The translations under genes and the position numbers were made by a program. Source: a virus. From it: 57,976 nucleotides of DNA. The stretch lies in IMG/VR virus record IMGVR_UViG_3300028878_000001, positions 1 to 57,976 of that record; one strand, written 5' to 3'. Below are positions 7,904-14,944 of this stretch, one piece after another (the first letter of the stretch is position 1; each line of letters opens with the position of its first letter). A model generated the notes under the pieces. That model was not told the DNA's origin. It made no database searches and saw nothing but the letters and a program-made list of their open reading frames with translations.

Positions 7904-8178
7904 GTGCCCAGCGGTTGAGCGCCAAGACCCTCCGCAGGGTCCAGGCCAAGCTCGGCATCCAACACCTGGAGGCGGCCTGGACCGCCACCGGAGGGGTCCA
8001 TCGCCTCGACGGGCGGGTGGTGTACCCCGACGGGTCGCATCGGCATCTGGTGATCGACCGGCATGGCGGCTGGGGGGGCGACTGGAGCTGGCGGTGGGTG
8101 CCGAACGACGGGGTCATCCACCGTTCGAGCTGTCCCAAACCGGAGGCTGAGGTGGAGGTCGCCGGCGGCCGGCTTTAG
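7900..8178 (+). CDS. hypothetical protein, end of rightward block
   Basis: 92 aa from GTG 7900 (GTGA overlap with the previous stop). Contains HRLDGRVVYPDGSHRHLVIDRHGGWGGDWSWRW, rich in Trp/Gly/His, suggesting a beta sheet with possible ligand or nucleic-acid surface. Last gene of the rightward block, followed by ~360 bp without a gene. Not recognised. Confidence 0.65.
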   Translation: MSAQRLSAKTLRRVQAKLGIQHLEAAWTATGGVHRLDGRVVYPDGSHRHLVIDRHGGWGGDWSWRWVPNDGVIHRSSCPKPEAEVEVAGGRL

Positions 8179-8403
8179 CATGAGGGGGCTGGCTCACAGC
8201 AGCCGAGTGGGCGGCGGGGCGCGACAAGGTACGCATCCCCCGTCGCCTTCGGCTTACAGTCTCCGGTGCGGTGGTCGAAGCGGTCGCGGCGGGACCGTCG
8301 GGGCTGTGGCCAAGGTCAGGCGAGCACACCGGTAGCCGCAAGGCGCCGGCAGTGGTCAGGCTGAGGGGACACCCCTAGCACCGATCGGGCAGGTGACCCG
8401 GTC

Positions 8404-8430
8404 CTGGGGTTCGACTCCCCAGCACCCCCG
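8404..8430 (+). other. T-arm-like sequence (tRNA/tmRNA 3-prime-end-like)
   Basis: CTGGGGTTCGACTCCCCAG forms a textbook T-arm, followed by an acceptor-like CACCCCCG. No matching 5-prime acceptor, D-arm or proper anticodon arm could be folded upstream, so it is not an intact tRNA. Such 3-prime fragments are typical of phage attachment sites in tRNA or ssrA genes; here that is inference only. It sits 4 nt before the palindrome at 8435-8456. Confidence 0.4.
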
Positions 8431-8434
8431 CCGA

Positions 8435-8456
8435 CGCTAGATTCTAGAATCTAGCG
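8435..8456. repeat. 22-bp perfect AT-rich palindrome
   Basis: Core CTAGATTCTAGAATCTAG flanked by CG on both sides, perfectly self-complementary over 22 bp, in otherwise very GC-rich DNA. It lies in the convergent 8179-8542 spacer between the rightward block and the end of the large terminase gene. The rest of that spacer holds no gene I can support. Possible protein-binding or recombination site. Confidence 0.9.
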
Positions 8457-8542
8457 GCCGGTGTGGCCTGCGGGTCCAAGTCGGGGCGCCACGGCGGGGC
8501 AGTCTCGCGGGATACCCCGTTCGCCTGTCCCCGGGCCGGCTC

Positions 8543-10132
8543 CTACCAGATCCGGGGGGTCTTGGCCTTCTCGGGTTCCAGCAGGGCCCCGTCCTCCACC
8601 GCGCGGCCTCTCGCTTCGTAGGCGAGGATGGCCGCTACCGCAGTGTCGATCCGGGCCGTCCGCTTCCGCTTCACGATGCGGAGGAAGAACGCCCCCAGAC
8701 TGTCGGGGTCGTCGCCGGGGGCCGGGTCGGCATCGCGGGGGGCCTTGCGTTTGCCCTTGGCCAACGCCGAATTCTTGATGTGGCGGGTGAGGGTGGGGTC
8801 GCCGTCATGCGACAGCTCGCCAGCCCGGAACGCGGTGAGGAAGCGGCTGAGGGCGGCGTCCATGCGGGCTTCGGAGTTGGTGGCCAGCTCGACGATCTTC
8901 TTGGGCCACAACCCGGCCCACTTGTCGAGGTAGTCGGTCCAGCGATACGGGTCGCAGAACACATACCAGACGTCGTAGGCGTCCATGACCTGGGCCATGG
9001 TCGCGTCGACCTCGCCGGAGGGGACACGCCAGTCCAGCGGCGCGTCGGCCGGCCGTTCCCACGTCTTGATGGGGAACAGGCGGCCGTCGCGGATGCGGCA
9101 GGCAACCAGGGCAGTGCAGTCTTGGGTCTTGCTGCCATCGAACCCACACGCGATCCGCTCCCCGGCGACCAGGGGGTCGCCTGGGAAGCCGCGGGTGTCC
9201 CAGGCGACCGGGTCGACCAGGTCGCGGTCGCCCACGGTGACCAGGGTGAGGAAGTAGCGGCGAGCATCGGCCGGGCTGGTGGAGGGGTCGAGGATCTCGG
9301 CGATGATCCGGTCCAGGTTCACCCAATGGCTGTCGCCGTAGCAGTGCCGCAACGCACGTCGGAGCTCGCCGCGGTTGTGCAGCGACACGGTGGGGTCGGG
9401 GGCGGGCCGCCAGTCCAGGTACACGTCGGGGGCTTTGGCGCGGTGGGTCCGCTGCGCAACCGAGTCCTCGGACGGGTCGTAGGCATTCGAGATCTCGGCC
9501 CAGCGGCCGTCCATCCCGGCCAGGTTCCGTTTCAGGTTGGAGGCCAGGGTGTGGCCACCCGACGCGCGGGTCCACAGATGCGGCTCCCCGAGGACCGCGA
9601 AGGTGATCCGCGCACCAAGGCGCGAGGGGGCGGCTGAGCTGACCGGCTCGATCAGCCCGCCGGAGGGGAGGTTGATGCGGGTCTGCCCGACATCCAGGCC
9701 GGGGGTGCCCGAGAGGGGGCCGTCGGCAAGCATGGTGAAGATGGGCCGCCAGGTGTTGGCGGTCTGGTCCTCGGAGACGGCGGCGACCTGGATCCAGGGG
9801 GTCGGCCACGGGCGGCCGGCCGGCTCACCGGTGTCGGTCCAGTGGTCGAACAGCACCGGGGCCAGGGCCTCGGCGCACACCATCGCCGCAGCCAGCGGAT
9901 CCTTGCCCCACTTCTGCGAGCGGACGAGCTGGCTGCCGCGGTAGGCGAAGCGGCCGTCGGCCGGGTTGAGGCGGTAGTGGAAGAGCAGGAACCGCTGCTG
10001 TTCGGGGGTCAAAAGGAAGGGGGCGCCGGCCAGGACCCCATCGGGGACCACCAGCCACTTCTCGATCCAGTCGATGACCAGATACCCGAGGGTGGGGAAC
10101 TCCCCAGGGAAGCTCCGACCACGCCAGGGCAT
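8543..10132 (-). CDS. terminase large subunit (TerL)
   Basis: 529 aa. Packaging motor ATPase plus nuclease. The Walker A-like element is RSQKWGKD (71-78), the Walker B/coupling region is FAVLGEPHLW with E183. The RuvC-like nuclease has acidic residues in ACGFDGSKTQD (D332), VFCDPYRW (D394) and RIDTAVAA (D496). Length and layout match siphophage TerL. The B-motif Asp is replaced by Gly (LGEPH), a variant that merits note. The ATG overlaps the TerS stop by one base. Confidence 0.95.
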   Translation of the reverse strand: MPWRGRSFPGEFPTLGYLVIDWIEKWLVVPDGVLAGAPFLLTPEQQRFLLFHYRLNPADGRFAYRGSQLVRSQKWGKDPLAAAMVCAEALAPVLFDHWTDTGEPAGRPWPTPWIQVAAVSEDQTANTWRPIFTMLADGPLSGTPGLDVGQTRINLPSGGLIEPVSSAAPSRLGARITFAVLGEPHLWTRASGGHTLASNLKRNLAGMDGRWAEISNAYDPSEDSVAQRTHRAKAPDVYLDWRPAPDPTVSLHNRGELRRALRHCYGDSHWVNLDRIIAEILDPSTSPADARRYFLTLVTVGDRDLVDPVAWDTRGFPGDPLVAGERIACGFDGSKTQDCTALVACRIRDGRLFPIKTWERPADAPLDWRVPSGEVDATMAQVMDAYDVWYVFCDPYRWTDYLDKWAGLWPKKIVELATNSEARMDAALSRFLTAFRAGELSHDGDPTLTRHIKNSALAKGKRKAPRDADPAPGDDPDSLGAFFLRIVKRKRTARIDTAVAAILAYEARGRAVEDGALLEPEKAKTPRIW

Positions 10133-10611
10133 CAGCCGGTGTCTTGGGCCCGGACCCGCGGCCGGGCCGGCGGGGGCTCAGGCGCGGCCGGAGGCATAGA
10201 GGCAGGAGGGGGACTCTCGGCCGTCTGCGGCTCAGGGGGTGTGGGGTCGGCGACGATGTCCCAGCGGAGCCGGGCCAGCGCCATTGGTGTCAGGCCAAGC
10301 CTGTCCTCAAGTTGCCGCAGCTCAGCCAGCGCGGACGTGGCCACATCGGCGGGCACACCAACCTCGGCGGCGACGGTCCAGCGCACGTACCTGGCGACGA
10401 CCCGGGCCAGCCCGGCGCCCATGTCGGCCCAGGCGACCGCCTGCGGGCTTGCCCACAGCTCAGCCCACAGCTGGGCCTCGGGGTCGCCGGCGGCCTGGAG
10501 CGGCCAGGGTGGGGGGGGACCGGGGCGGCCGGCGGCCGGGAGCAGACGAGCGGCCGGGGTGTGGTTGCGGCGGCGGCGGGATGCTTCTGGTGCTGGGGGG
10601 GGACCGGGCAC
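10132..10611 (-). CDS. terminase small subunit-like protein
   Basis: 159 aa from GTG 10611, chosen because GAGG lies 6 nt upstream. The core (about 55-125) reads LWASPQAVAWADMGAGLARVV...LRQLEDRLGLTPMALARLRW, the helical pattern common to actinophage TerS proteins placed directly before TerL. Both termini are Pro/Arg/Ala-rich and disordered. It recognises the packaging site and loads TerL, by family analogy. Confidence 0.75.
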   Translation of the reverse strand: MPGPPPAPEASRRRRNHTPAARLLPAAGRPGPPPPWPLQAAGDPEAQLWAELWASPQAVAWADMGAGLARVVARYVRWTVAAEVGVPADVATSALAELRQLEDRLGLTPMALARLRWDIVADPTPPEPQTAESPPPASMPPAAPEPPPARPRVRAQDTG

Positions 10612-10623
10612 AATGGCCTCGCG

Positions 10624-10836
10624 ATGACAGGGGATGGCGGCTTGATGCCGGCCCGGTTGCGGCTCCAGGTCACCCGGGGCCGCCAAGGCACCGATGGGAC
10701 GCTGGTGGTGGCGATCCCCTCCCCTGACGACGTCGACGGGGTGGCGGTGGTCGAGACGACCTTGGAGGCCGGGCGGGCCGCGGCGGCGTTGTGGCTGGAT
10801 GCCGTGTTCACCTGGTCCAAGTGGCGCCGGGGGTGA
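10624..10836 (+). CDS. small hypothetical protein
   Basis: 70 aa from ATG 10624, divergent from TerS, only 12 bp apart. An internal ATG at 10645 gives 63 aa. Beta-strand pattern LRLQVTRGRQGTDGTLVVAI then an Ala-rich helix. The stop overlaps the GTG of the next gene. Not recognised. Confidence 0.5.
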   Translation: MTGDGGLMPARLRLQVTRGRQGTDGTLVVAIPSPDDVDGVAVVETTLEAGRAAAALWLDAVFTWSKWRRG

Positions 10837-11036
10837 GCGGCCTGGACGACGGCGAGGGGGACGCGCAACAGTGGGGGCGCTGCCACGACTGCGGCGCCGC
10901 CCGGGCGGTGCGGGTGGTCATGCGATCCGAGTCGCAGCAGGTGACCATCCCAACCGACAACATCCCGGTGGGGTCGGCGTGGCCGGAGCTGATCTTGACC
11001 GAACGCTGGTGCCCGGTCTGCGGGCAGGTCGGGTGA
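10833..11036 (+). CDS. small zinc-ribbon-like protein
   Basis: 67 aa from GTG 10833 (GTGA overlap). CHDCGAAR near residue 18 and CPVCGQVG at the C-terminus make a CxxC...CxxC ribbon. Probably metal-binding; role unknown. Followed at once by the GC-rich repeat array. Confidence 0.65.
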   Translation: MSGLDDGEGDAQQWGRCHDCGAARAVRVVMRSESQQVTIPTDNIPVGSAWPELILTERWCPVCGQVG

Positions 11037-11165
11037 CTGGCCGCGGACTGGCCGCCGGGGGGAGTGGCTGGCCGGTGACTGGCCCCCGGGGAGTGGTTGG
11101 CCGCCTACTGGCCGGGCGGGGGAGCCCCCGGGAGGCCCCCCTGGCCGGTGACTGGCCGGCGCCGG
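11037..11165. repeat. GC-rich repeat array, copy 1
   Basis: Irregular repeats of CTGGCCGGTGACTGGCC, GGGGAGTGG(C/T)TGGCCG and CCCCCGGGAGG words. A 23-nt string at 11062-11084 recurs exactly, in reverse orientation, at 46782-46804; a 17-nt string at 11108-11124 recurs at 46802-46818. No gene supported inside. Confidence 0.9.
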
Positions 11166-11191
11166 GAGGCACGGAGAGGCTGTGCCAGCGG

Positions 11192-11368
11192 CTACTGTCC
11201 GCCGGCGACGAACCGGAGCCGGGTGGCGGCGTCCTGGAGGCGTCCTTCGAGGCGGGCGTGCCAGCCCGAGTGCTGGTCGCGGTCGACCACGTCGACCCCG
11301 CAGCCGTCGGCGCCGGCGCACACATAGCCGCCCAGCGAGGTTGGGTGGGGCTCGAACTGGATGATCAT
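11192..11368 (-). CDS. small Cys/His protein
   Basis: 58 aa from ATG 11368 (ATGA overlap with the upstream stop). Contains VCAGADGCGVDVVDRDQHSGWH: two Cys and two His spaced like a small zinc site. Many similar short proteins occur in this window. Function unknown. Confidence 0.7.
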   Translation of the reverse strand: MIIQFEPHPTSLGGYVCAGADGCGVDVVDRDQHSGWHARLEGRLQDAATRLRFVAGGQ

Positions 11369-11574
11369 GTGGCCTCCAGGAGCCGGGTCAGGCGTTTCCG
11401 TTCATCGACAGCCCGGTAGCGGCCGGTGTCGAGGCGGGCGAGCTGCTGCGCCGGGGTCCGCGCGGCGGCTGCGGCCTGCCGGGCGGCGGCCCGATCGCGG
11501 CGGGCTTGGCGGCGTAGATGGCGGGCACGGCGTTTGAGGTAGGCCGGCTGGTTGTAGTCGGGGTCAGCGGGCAC
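11365..11574 (-). CDS. small basic helical protein
   Basis: 69 aa. GTG 11574 is supported by GGAGG 6 nt upstream. Very Arg/Ala-rich ([25 protein letters not shown]), predicted as one long basic helix; may bind nucleic acid. Translationally coupled to 11192-11368. Confidence 0.65.
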   Translation of the reverse strand: MPADPDYNQPAYLKRRARHLRRQARRDRAAARQAAAAARTPAQQLARLDTGRYRAVDERKRLTRLLEAT

Positions 11575-11641
11575 CAGGGGCCTCCGGAAAGGTGACAGAC
11601 TGTCCGGCGCGATCGGGTCGCCGACAGGAAAGGGGCAGGAC

Positions 11642-12133
11642 ATGGGGCGTGTGCGCTGGTTGACCGTTGTGGTGCTGGTGGTGGGGTTGCTGGTGGTGTT
11701 GCCGGGCGGTGTGGGGTTGGCCGCGAGCGTCCATTTCAAGAACCAGCAGCCCCCGGTGTTTGTGGATCTGGGGACCACGCTGAACGTCAGCGGTGCGCTG
11801 GCCGGCCTCGGCAACGGGGATGTCACGGTCACGGTGACGGCCACCGCCGACCCGTCGACCACCTGCACCAACCAGGGCGGCACCCAGGCACCCGGTCAGA
11901 ACCCAGGCGACGTCACTGTCAGCGGCTCCCAGACGATCCCAGCCGCCAAGATCAAGAACGGCAACGTCGCATTCGACGTGACGACCCTGGAGCCGGCGCA
12001 GCCGACCTGGGATCAGGCTGGCTGCCCGAACCCGAACTGGACCGCGCAGATCACCGACCTCGCCTTCACCAGCGCCACGGTCACTGTCGTCCAGGGCGGG
12101 GTGGTGGTGTTGCAGGAGACCTTCGCCCTGTAG
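11642..12133 (+). CDS. secreted beta-domain protein
   Basis: 163 aa. An N-terminal Sec signal ([20 protein letters not shown], cleavage near residue 28) precedes an Ig-like all-beta domain with Thr/Val strands and two Cys pairs ([16 protein letters not shown]). A purine-rich site precedes the ATG. Convergent with 12138-12473 with only 4 bp between. A lone rightward secreted gene in the leftward region, so it looks like a moron. Family not recognised. Confidence 0.8.
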   Translation: MGRVRWLTVVVLVVGLLVVLPGGVGLAASVHFKNQQPPVFVDLGTTLNVSGALAGLGNGDVTVTVTATADPSTTCTNQGGTQAPGQNPGDVTVSGSQTIPAAKIKNGNVAFDVTTLEPAQPTWDQAGCPNPNWTAQITDLAFTSATVTVVQGGVVVLQETFAL

Positions 12134-12137
12134 TGGC

Positions 12138-12473
12138 TCAGCCGCCGAGGGCGGTGGCGAGGATCCGGTCGACCCGGCCGCGTTCCACGGTCAGGGCCTC
12201 TTCGAGGGCGTCGACGCGGCCGGCCTGCTGACCGGGCCGGGCGGCACCGGGGGCGGCCGGCAGGACCAGGTCGCGGAGGATCCAGTCGGGCAGCTCCAGC
12301 AGCGGCGGGTCGTCATGGACCATGGCCGCGTCGCGGGTCTCCCACCGCAGCTGGCCGCTGGCGGGGTCGCGGACGGCGACCTCGTACAGGCCGGCCCCGG
12401 CTCCACCGCGAACCAGATGCAGGGCCCAGGTGAGGGTCATGGGGTTGTCGCGCCAGATCGCCCGGGTGTCCAT
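12138..12473 (-). CDS. hypothetical protein
   Basis: 111 aa. The start overlaps the stop of the coiled-coil gene by one base. Beta-strand N-terminal half (LTWALHLVRGG...YEVAVRDPASGQLRWETRD), C-terminal helix rich in Glu/Arg. Likely functions with the adjacent membrane-anchored coiled-coil protein; not recognised. Confidence 0.65.
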   Translation of the reverse strand: MDTRAIWRDNPMTLTWALHLVRGGAGAGLYEVAVRDPASGQLRWETRDAAMVHDDPPLLELPDWILRDLVLPAAPGAARPGQQAGRVDALEEALTVERGRVDRILATALGG

Positions 12474-13009
12474 CAGCCGTTCAGCGCCAAGACCGCGACG
12501 ACGCCACCGACGACGGTGGCGATGACCCCGGCGACCGCCAACAGCAGCCCGGTTGAGCTGGCGGCGCCTTGGGCTTTGCCTTCGGCGAGAGTCAGGCGGT
12601 TGGTCAGGTCACTGAGCTGCTTGCTCTGGGCGGTCATGGCGGTGTCGTAGGTGTCGCGGCTCACCAGCAGCCGGTCGCGGTCGGTCATCGCGCCTCGCCA
12701 CTCGTTCGCGGCGGTGCGCCACTCCTGGGACTGGGTCTCCAGGATCGACGCGGCCCGTTCCTGCGCGGCCAGGGCGGCGCCGAGGGCGCGGTCCTGACCG
12801 GCGATCGACGCGACCAGCTGCTTCTCCAGCCCCGTGACCGACGCGTCGGTCTGCAGACGTTCGGCACCGAACCGCTCGTCGATCCGGGTTGAGCGTTCCT
12901 CCAGGAACCTGGCCCGCTCCCCCGACAGCACCTCGATCAGATGGGCGTTGGCGTCGAGTTTGGCCTGCACCCACGCCTTGAGGTCCGCCAGCGTCGACGG
13001 GTCAGCCAC
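12473..13009 (-). CDS. coiled-coil protein with C-terminal membrane anchor (possible lysis or holin-associated)
   Basis: 178 aa from GTG 13009. Residues ~10-145 are charged helices with heptad character (DANAHLIEVLSGERARFLEER, SKQLSDLTNRLTLAEGKAQG). The C-terminal ~25 residues form one membrane span (LLLAVAGVIATVVGGVVAVLAL). Such proteins are common near actinophage lysis or tail genes, sometimes called DUF or holin-like. No lysin gene is visible nearby, so the lysis role is only a guess. Confidence 0.75.
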   Translation of the reverse strand: MADPSTLADLKAWVQAKLDANAHLIEVLSGERARFLEERSTRIDERFGAERLQTDASVTGLEKQLVASIAGQDRALGAALAAQERAASILETQSQEWRTAANEWRGAMTDRDRLLVSRDTYDTAMTAQSKQLSDLTNRLTLAEGKAQGAASSTGLLLAVAGVIATVVGGVVAVLALNG

Positions 13010-13136
13010 GACGACGCTCGCCGGCGAGGGCGGTCAGGTACAGCCCAGTGTGGTACAGGTGCAGCGCCAGGGCTTCCAGGAGGCCGGTGCCGGCGAGCGC
13101 CCCGACGGTCTGGTGGAGCAGGTCGAAGATCAGCAT
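13002..13136 (-). CDS. 44-aa hydrophobic peptide
   Basis: ATG 13136. GTGLLEALALHLYHTGLYLTALAG forms an amphipathic or membrane helix; basic C-terminus RRRG. It overlaps the neighbouring genes at both ends (7-8 nt), as in a coupled operon. Confidence 0.5.
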   Translation of the reverse strand: MLIFDLLHQTVGALAGTGLLEALALHLYHTGLYLTALAGERRRG

Positions 13137-13666
13137 GGCCAGCTTCCGGTGTAGTCGCGGCTGGAGGTCCGCACCGCCACCGGGGGCCCGAAGTTGGGGG
13201 TGCCGACCGGGATGGTGGACTGGGGGAAGGTCTGCCAGTCGGTCCAGGTCACCGAGAGGGTCCGGGCCGCATAGGCGGGGGGGCGGAGCCACAGCCAGCG
13301 GGTCAGGCGGCGGCCGAAGCGGGGGCGGCTCAGGCCGGGCCCGGCCCACATGAGCCGCAGCGACCAGCCGAGCACCCGAGGGTGGTCGTGCTTCCAGTGG
13401 TCCCACCAGCTGGCCGGAACCCGGTCGGTGGCCGTCTCGGTGTGGGAGCCGAGCCGCTCGGCGAGCACATGGGCGGTGAGGTGGTAGCTGAGCCGGCGGG
13501 CCATCACGTCGGCGGTCACGTCCAGGTCGGCGTCGGCCAGCAGCTGGCCGGTGACAGACTGGGTGGCGGCGACCCGGAGGCGTTCCAGCACCCGGCCGGT
13601 GAAGGCAACCGCCCGATCCTCGACGGGGCGGGCGGTGAAGTGGTCGGGGGACCACACGCTGATCAT
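13130..13666 (-). CDS. hypothetical protein, virion-module-like
   Basis: 178 aa, ATG 13666 overlapping the previous stop by one base. N-terminal ARPVEDRAVAFTGRVLERLRVAAT, central Trp/Arg-rich part (ASWWDHWKHDHPRVLGW, RWLWLRPPAY). The composition recalls actinophage neck or minor structural proteins, but no family can be named. Confidence 0.6.
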   Translation of the reverse strand: MISVWSPDHFTARPVEDRAVAFTGRVLERLRVAATQSVTGQLLADADLDVTADVMARRLSYHLTAHVLAERLGSHTETATDRVPASWWDHWKHDHPRVLGWSLRLMWAGPGLSRPRFGRRLTRWLWLRPPAYAARTLSVTWTDWQTFPQSTIPVGTPNFGPPVAVRTSSRDYTGSWPC

Positions 13667-13932
13667 CAGGCTGCCTCGCTGGCGGGTTCGGTCGTATGTT
13701 CGACCGGGCCGGTGGGGAGCCATCCGCCGGGGGCGAACGGGGCCCGGCGGGCGGCGCGGGTCTCGGCGACCATGCGGGTGTGCTGGGTGGTTTGGCGATG
13801 GGCCCAGTAGGTGGTGAACTCGATCCCGCACACACAGGTCTGCGGCGGCTCCCCCGGCCGCCGCTTGGGCCCGAAGCTCAGCGGCCGCAGCACCGTGGCC
13901 CGCTCGCGGACCATCGGCCGGCGGCGGCTCAT
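13666..13932 (-). CDS. small zinc-finger-like protein
   Basis: 88 aa. CVCGIEFTTYWAHRQTTQHTR (about residues 33-53) has a Cx1C...HxxxxxH arrangement close to a C2H2 finger; the N-terminus is basic. Probable nucleic-acid-binding or structural zinc protein. Overlaps its neighbours. Confidence 0.65.
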   Translation of the reverse strand: MSRRRPMVRERATVLRPLSFGPKRRPGEPPQTCVCGIEFTTYWAHRQTTQHTRMVAETRAARRAPFAPGGWLPTGPVEHTTEPASEAA

Positions 13933-14240
13933 GAGCCAACCTGCTGGCCATCCAGCCAGACGAACTCGACCAGCGGCCGATGCAGCCCGCAGCGGGTGCA
14001 GTAGGTGCCGCCGTAGAAGTCGGGCTGGCGGGCGTAGGTCTCGGCGATCGCCGCGCCCATGCTGGTGACCTTCTGGCACGGCAGATGCTTGTAGGCCTCC
14101 CGCAGCGGCCGCACGAACCCCTTGGCGCGCTCAGCCTCCGACAGCACCAGGTACACCTCGGCCTGGTCGACCGGGGTGAGGTCGGGGCCGTGGGTGAGGC
14201 GCGGGTCCGAAGGGTCGGTGGTGACGCCGGGGCTGGTCAC
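13929..14240 (-). CDS. hypothetical protein with CxxC
   Basis: 103 aa from GTG 14240. The middle is helical (YLVLSEAERAKGFVRPLREAYKHL), the C-terminal part has YCTRCGLHRPLVEFVW, a CxxC knuckle common in small actinophage proteins. Not recognised. Confidence 0.65.
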   Translation of the reverse strand: MTSPGVTTDPSDPRLTHGPDLTPVDQAEVYLVLSEAERAKGFVRPLREAYKHLPCQKVTSMGAAIAETYARQPDFYGGTYCTRCGLHRPLVEFVWLDGQQVGS

Positions 14241-14461
14241 TGGGCCTCCTGCAGGGGGCTCTGGTCGGCGGCGAGGGCTTCCAGCTCCCAGTCGGCCAGG
14301 TCCTCGCCGACCAGCTCGTCATCGAGGTCGTCGTTGCTGTCGAAGCGGGGCATCGGCAGCGACCACCAGTAGGCCGGGTCTTCCTCGTGGGGTTGGCCGT
14401 CGCAGCCCAGCAGGCAGGGGTCGGTCAGGTCCTCCGCTGGGGGCAGAGACAAGATTGCCAT
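14237..14461 (-). CDS. small acidic protein
   Basis: 74 aa; ATG 14461 has an ideal GGAGGAAACCG leader. Acidic (NDDLDDELVGEDLADWELEAL) with one CxxxC. First gene of the 14.5-12.1 kb leftward operon. Upstream 200 bp contain no gene and probably its promoter. Function unknown. Confidence 0.7.
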   Translation of the reverse strand: MAILSLPPAEDLTDPCLLGCDGQPHEEDPAYWWSLPMPRFDSNDDLDDELVGEDLADWELEALAADQSPLQEAQ

Positions 14462-14650
14462 CGGTTTCCTCCGATAACGCCAGGTCAAATGGGGTGCGCC
14501 CGGATCGGGCGGATCGGGCTCGGGTTGCTCGGTATCCCGTACGAACCGCGAGGTACCAATCTCGGGGGTCACAGGCAGGGTCGGCCGCGAAGTTTCAGCC
14601 CCACCCCGGCCGCGTCGGGCCGGCGTGCGGTGTGCGCGGGCGGGGCGTGG

Positions 14651-14656
14651 TAGGGT
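14651..14656 (+). promoter_or_regulatory. putative -10 (TAGGGT) of the tRNA
   Basis: TAGGGT, a TAnnnT-type -10 hexamer, ends 9 nt before the mature tRNA 5-prime base, so transcription would start very near it. A clear -35 is not seen. Confidence 0.4.
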
Positions 14657-14665
14657 CTGCGGCGT

Positions 14666-14739
14666 CGCGGGGTAGTGCAGCCTGGTAGCACGCCGGACTC
14701 ATAATCCGGAGGTCGGGGGTTCAAATCCCCTCCCCGCCA
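14666..14739 (+). tRNA. tRNA-Met (anticodon CAT at 14700-14702), initiator-like
   Basis: Full cloverleaf: acceptor CGCGGGG/CCCCGCC (6 pairs plus a C1-C72 mismatch), D-arm GTGC-AGCCTGGTA-GCAC, anticodon arm CCGGA-CTCATAA-TCCGG, variable AGGTC, T-arm GGGGG-TTCAAAT-CCCCT, A73. The unpaired 1-72 position and the AGCCTGGTAG D-loop resemble bacterial initiator tRNA. The anticodon stem lacks the three G-C pairs usual for initiators, so elongator Met or Ile2 (lysidine) identity cannot be excluded. CCA is not fully encoded. Confidence 0.93.
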
Positions 14740-14743
14740 CCGT

Positions 14744-14944
14744 TCAGCGGGCCCGCCAGCCAAGCAGGGTCACGGTGTTGGTGGCGACGGCACGCACGTG
14801 GTGGTGGCCGTCGCTGTCGACCAGCTCCACGCTGAGGGCCCGGCCGGCCTCGTGGTACAGGCTGACTTGGGTGGGGCCGAGCTCGACGGTGACCCGGCCA
14901 GGGCCAGGGTCAGCCACGGTCAGGCGTTCGATGCCATCCACCAT
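14744..14944 (-). CDS. small protein downstream of the TET/JBP-like gene
   Basis: 66 aa; ATG overlaps the dioxygenase stop by one base (TGATG), so it is coupled to the cassette. All-beta pattern (RVTVELGPTQVSLYHEAGRALSVELVDSDGHHHVRAVATNTVTLLG). Possibly an accessory or DNA-contact subunit of the modification pathway; not recognised. Last gene of the cassette, tail-to-tail with the tRNA. Confidence 0.7.
   Translation of the reverse strand: MVDGIERLTVADPGPGRVTVELGPTQVSLYHEAGRALSVELVDSDGHHHVRAVATNTVTLLGWRAR

Noticed and set aside
8180-8430. tmRNA in the convergent spacer (GGGGGCTG near 8185 and T-arm at 8404)
   Set aside because: The acceptor halves do not pair beyond the G/C run, no tag ORF ending in AA-stop follows a resume codon, and the usual 5-prime TTTCGACA-type element is missing.
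11037-11165. CRISPR array
   Set aside because: Repeat words are irregular, overlapping and without unique spacers; no cas genes.
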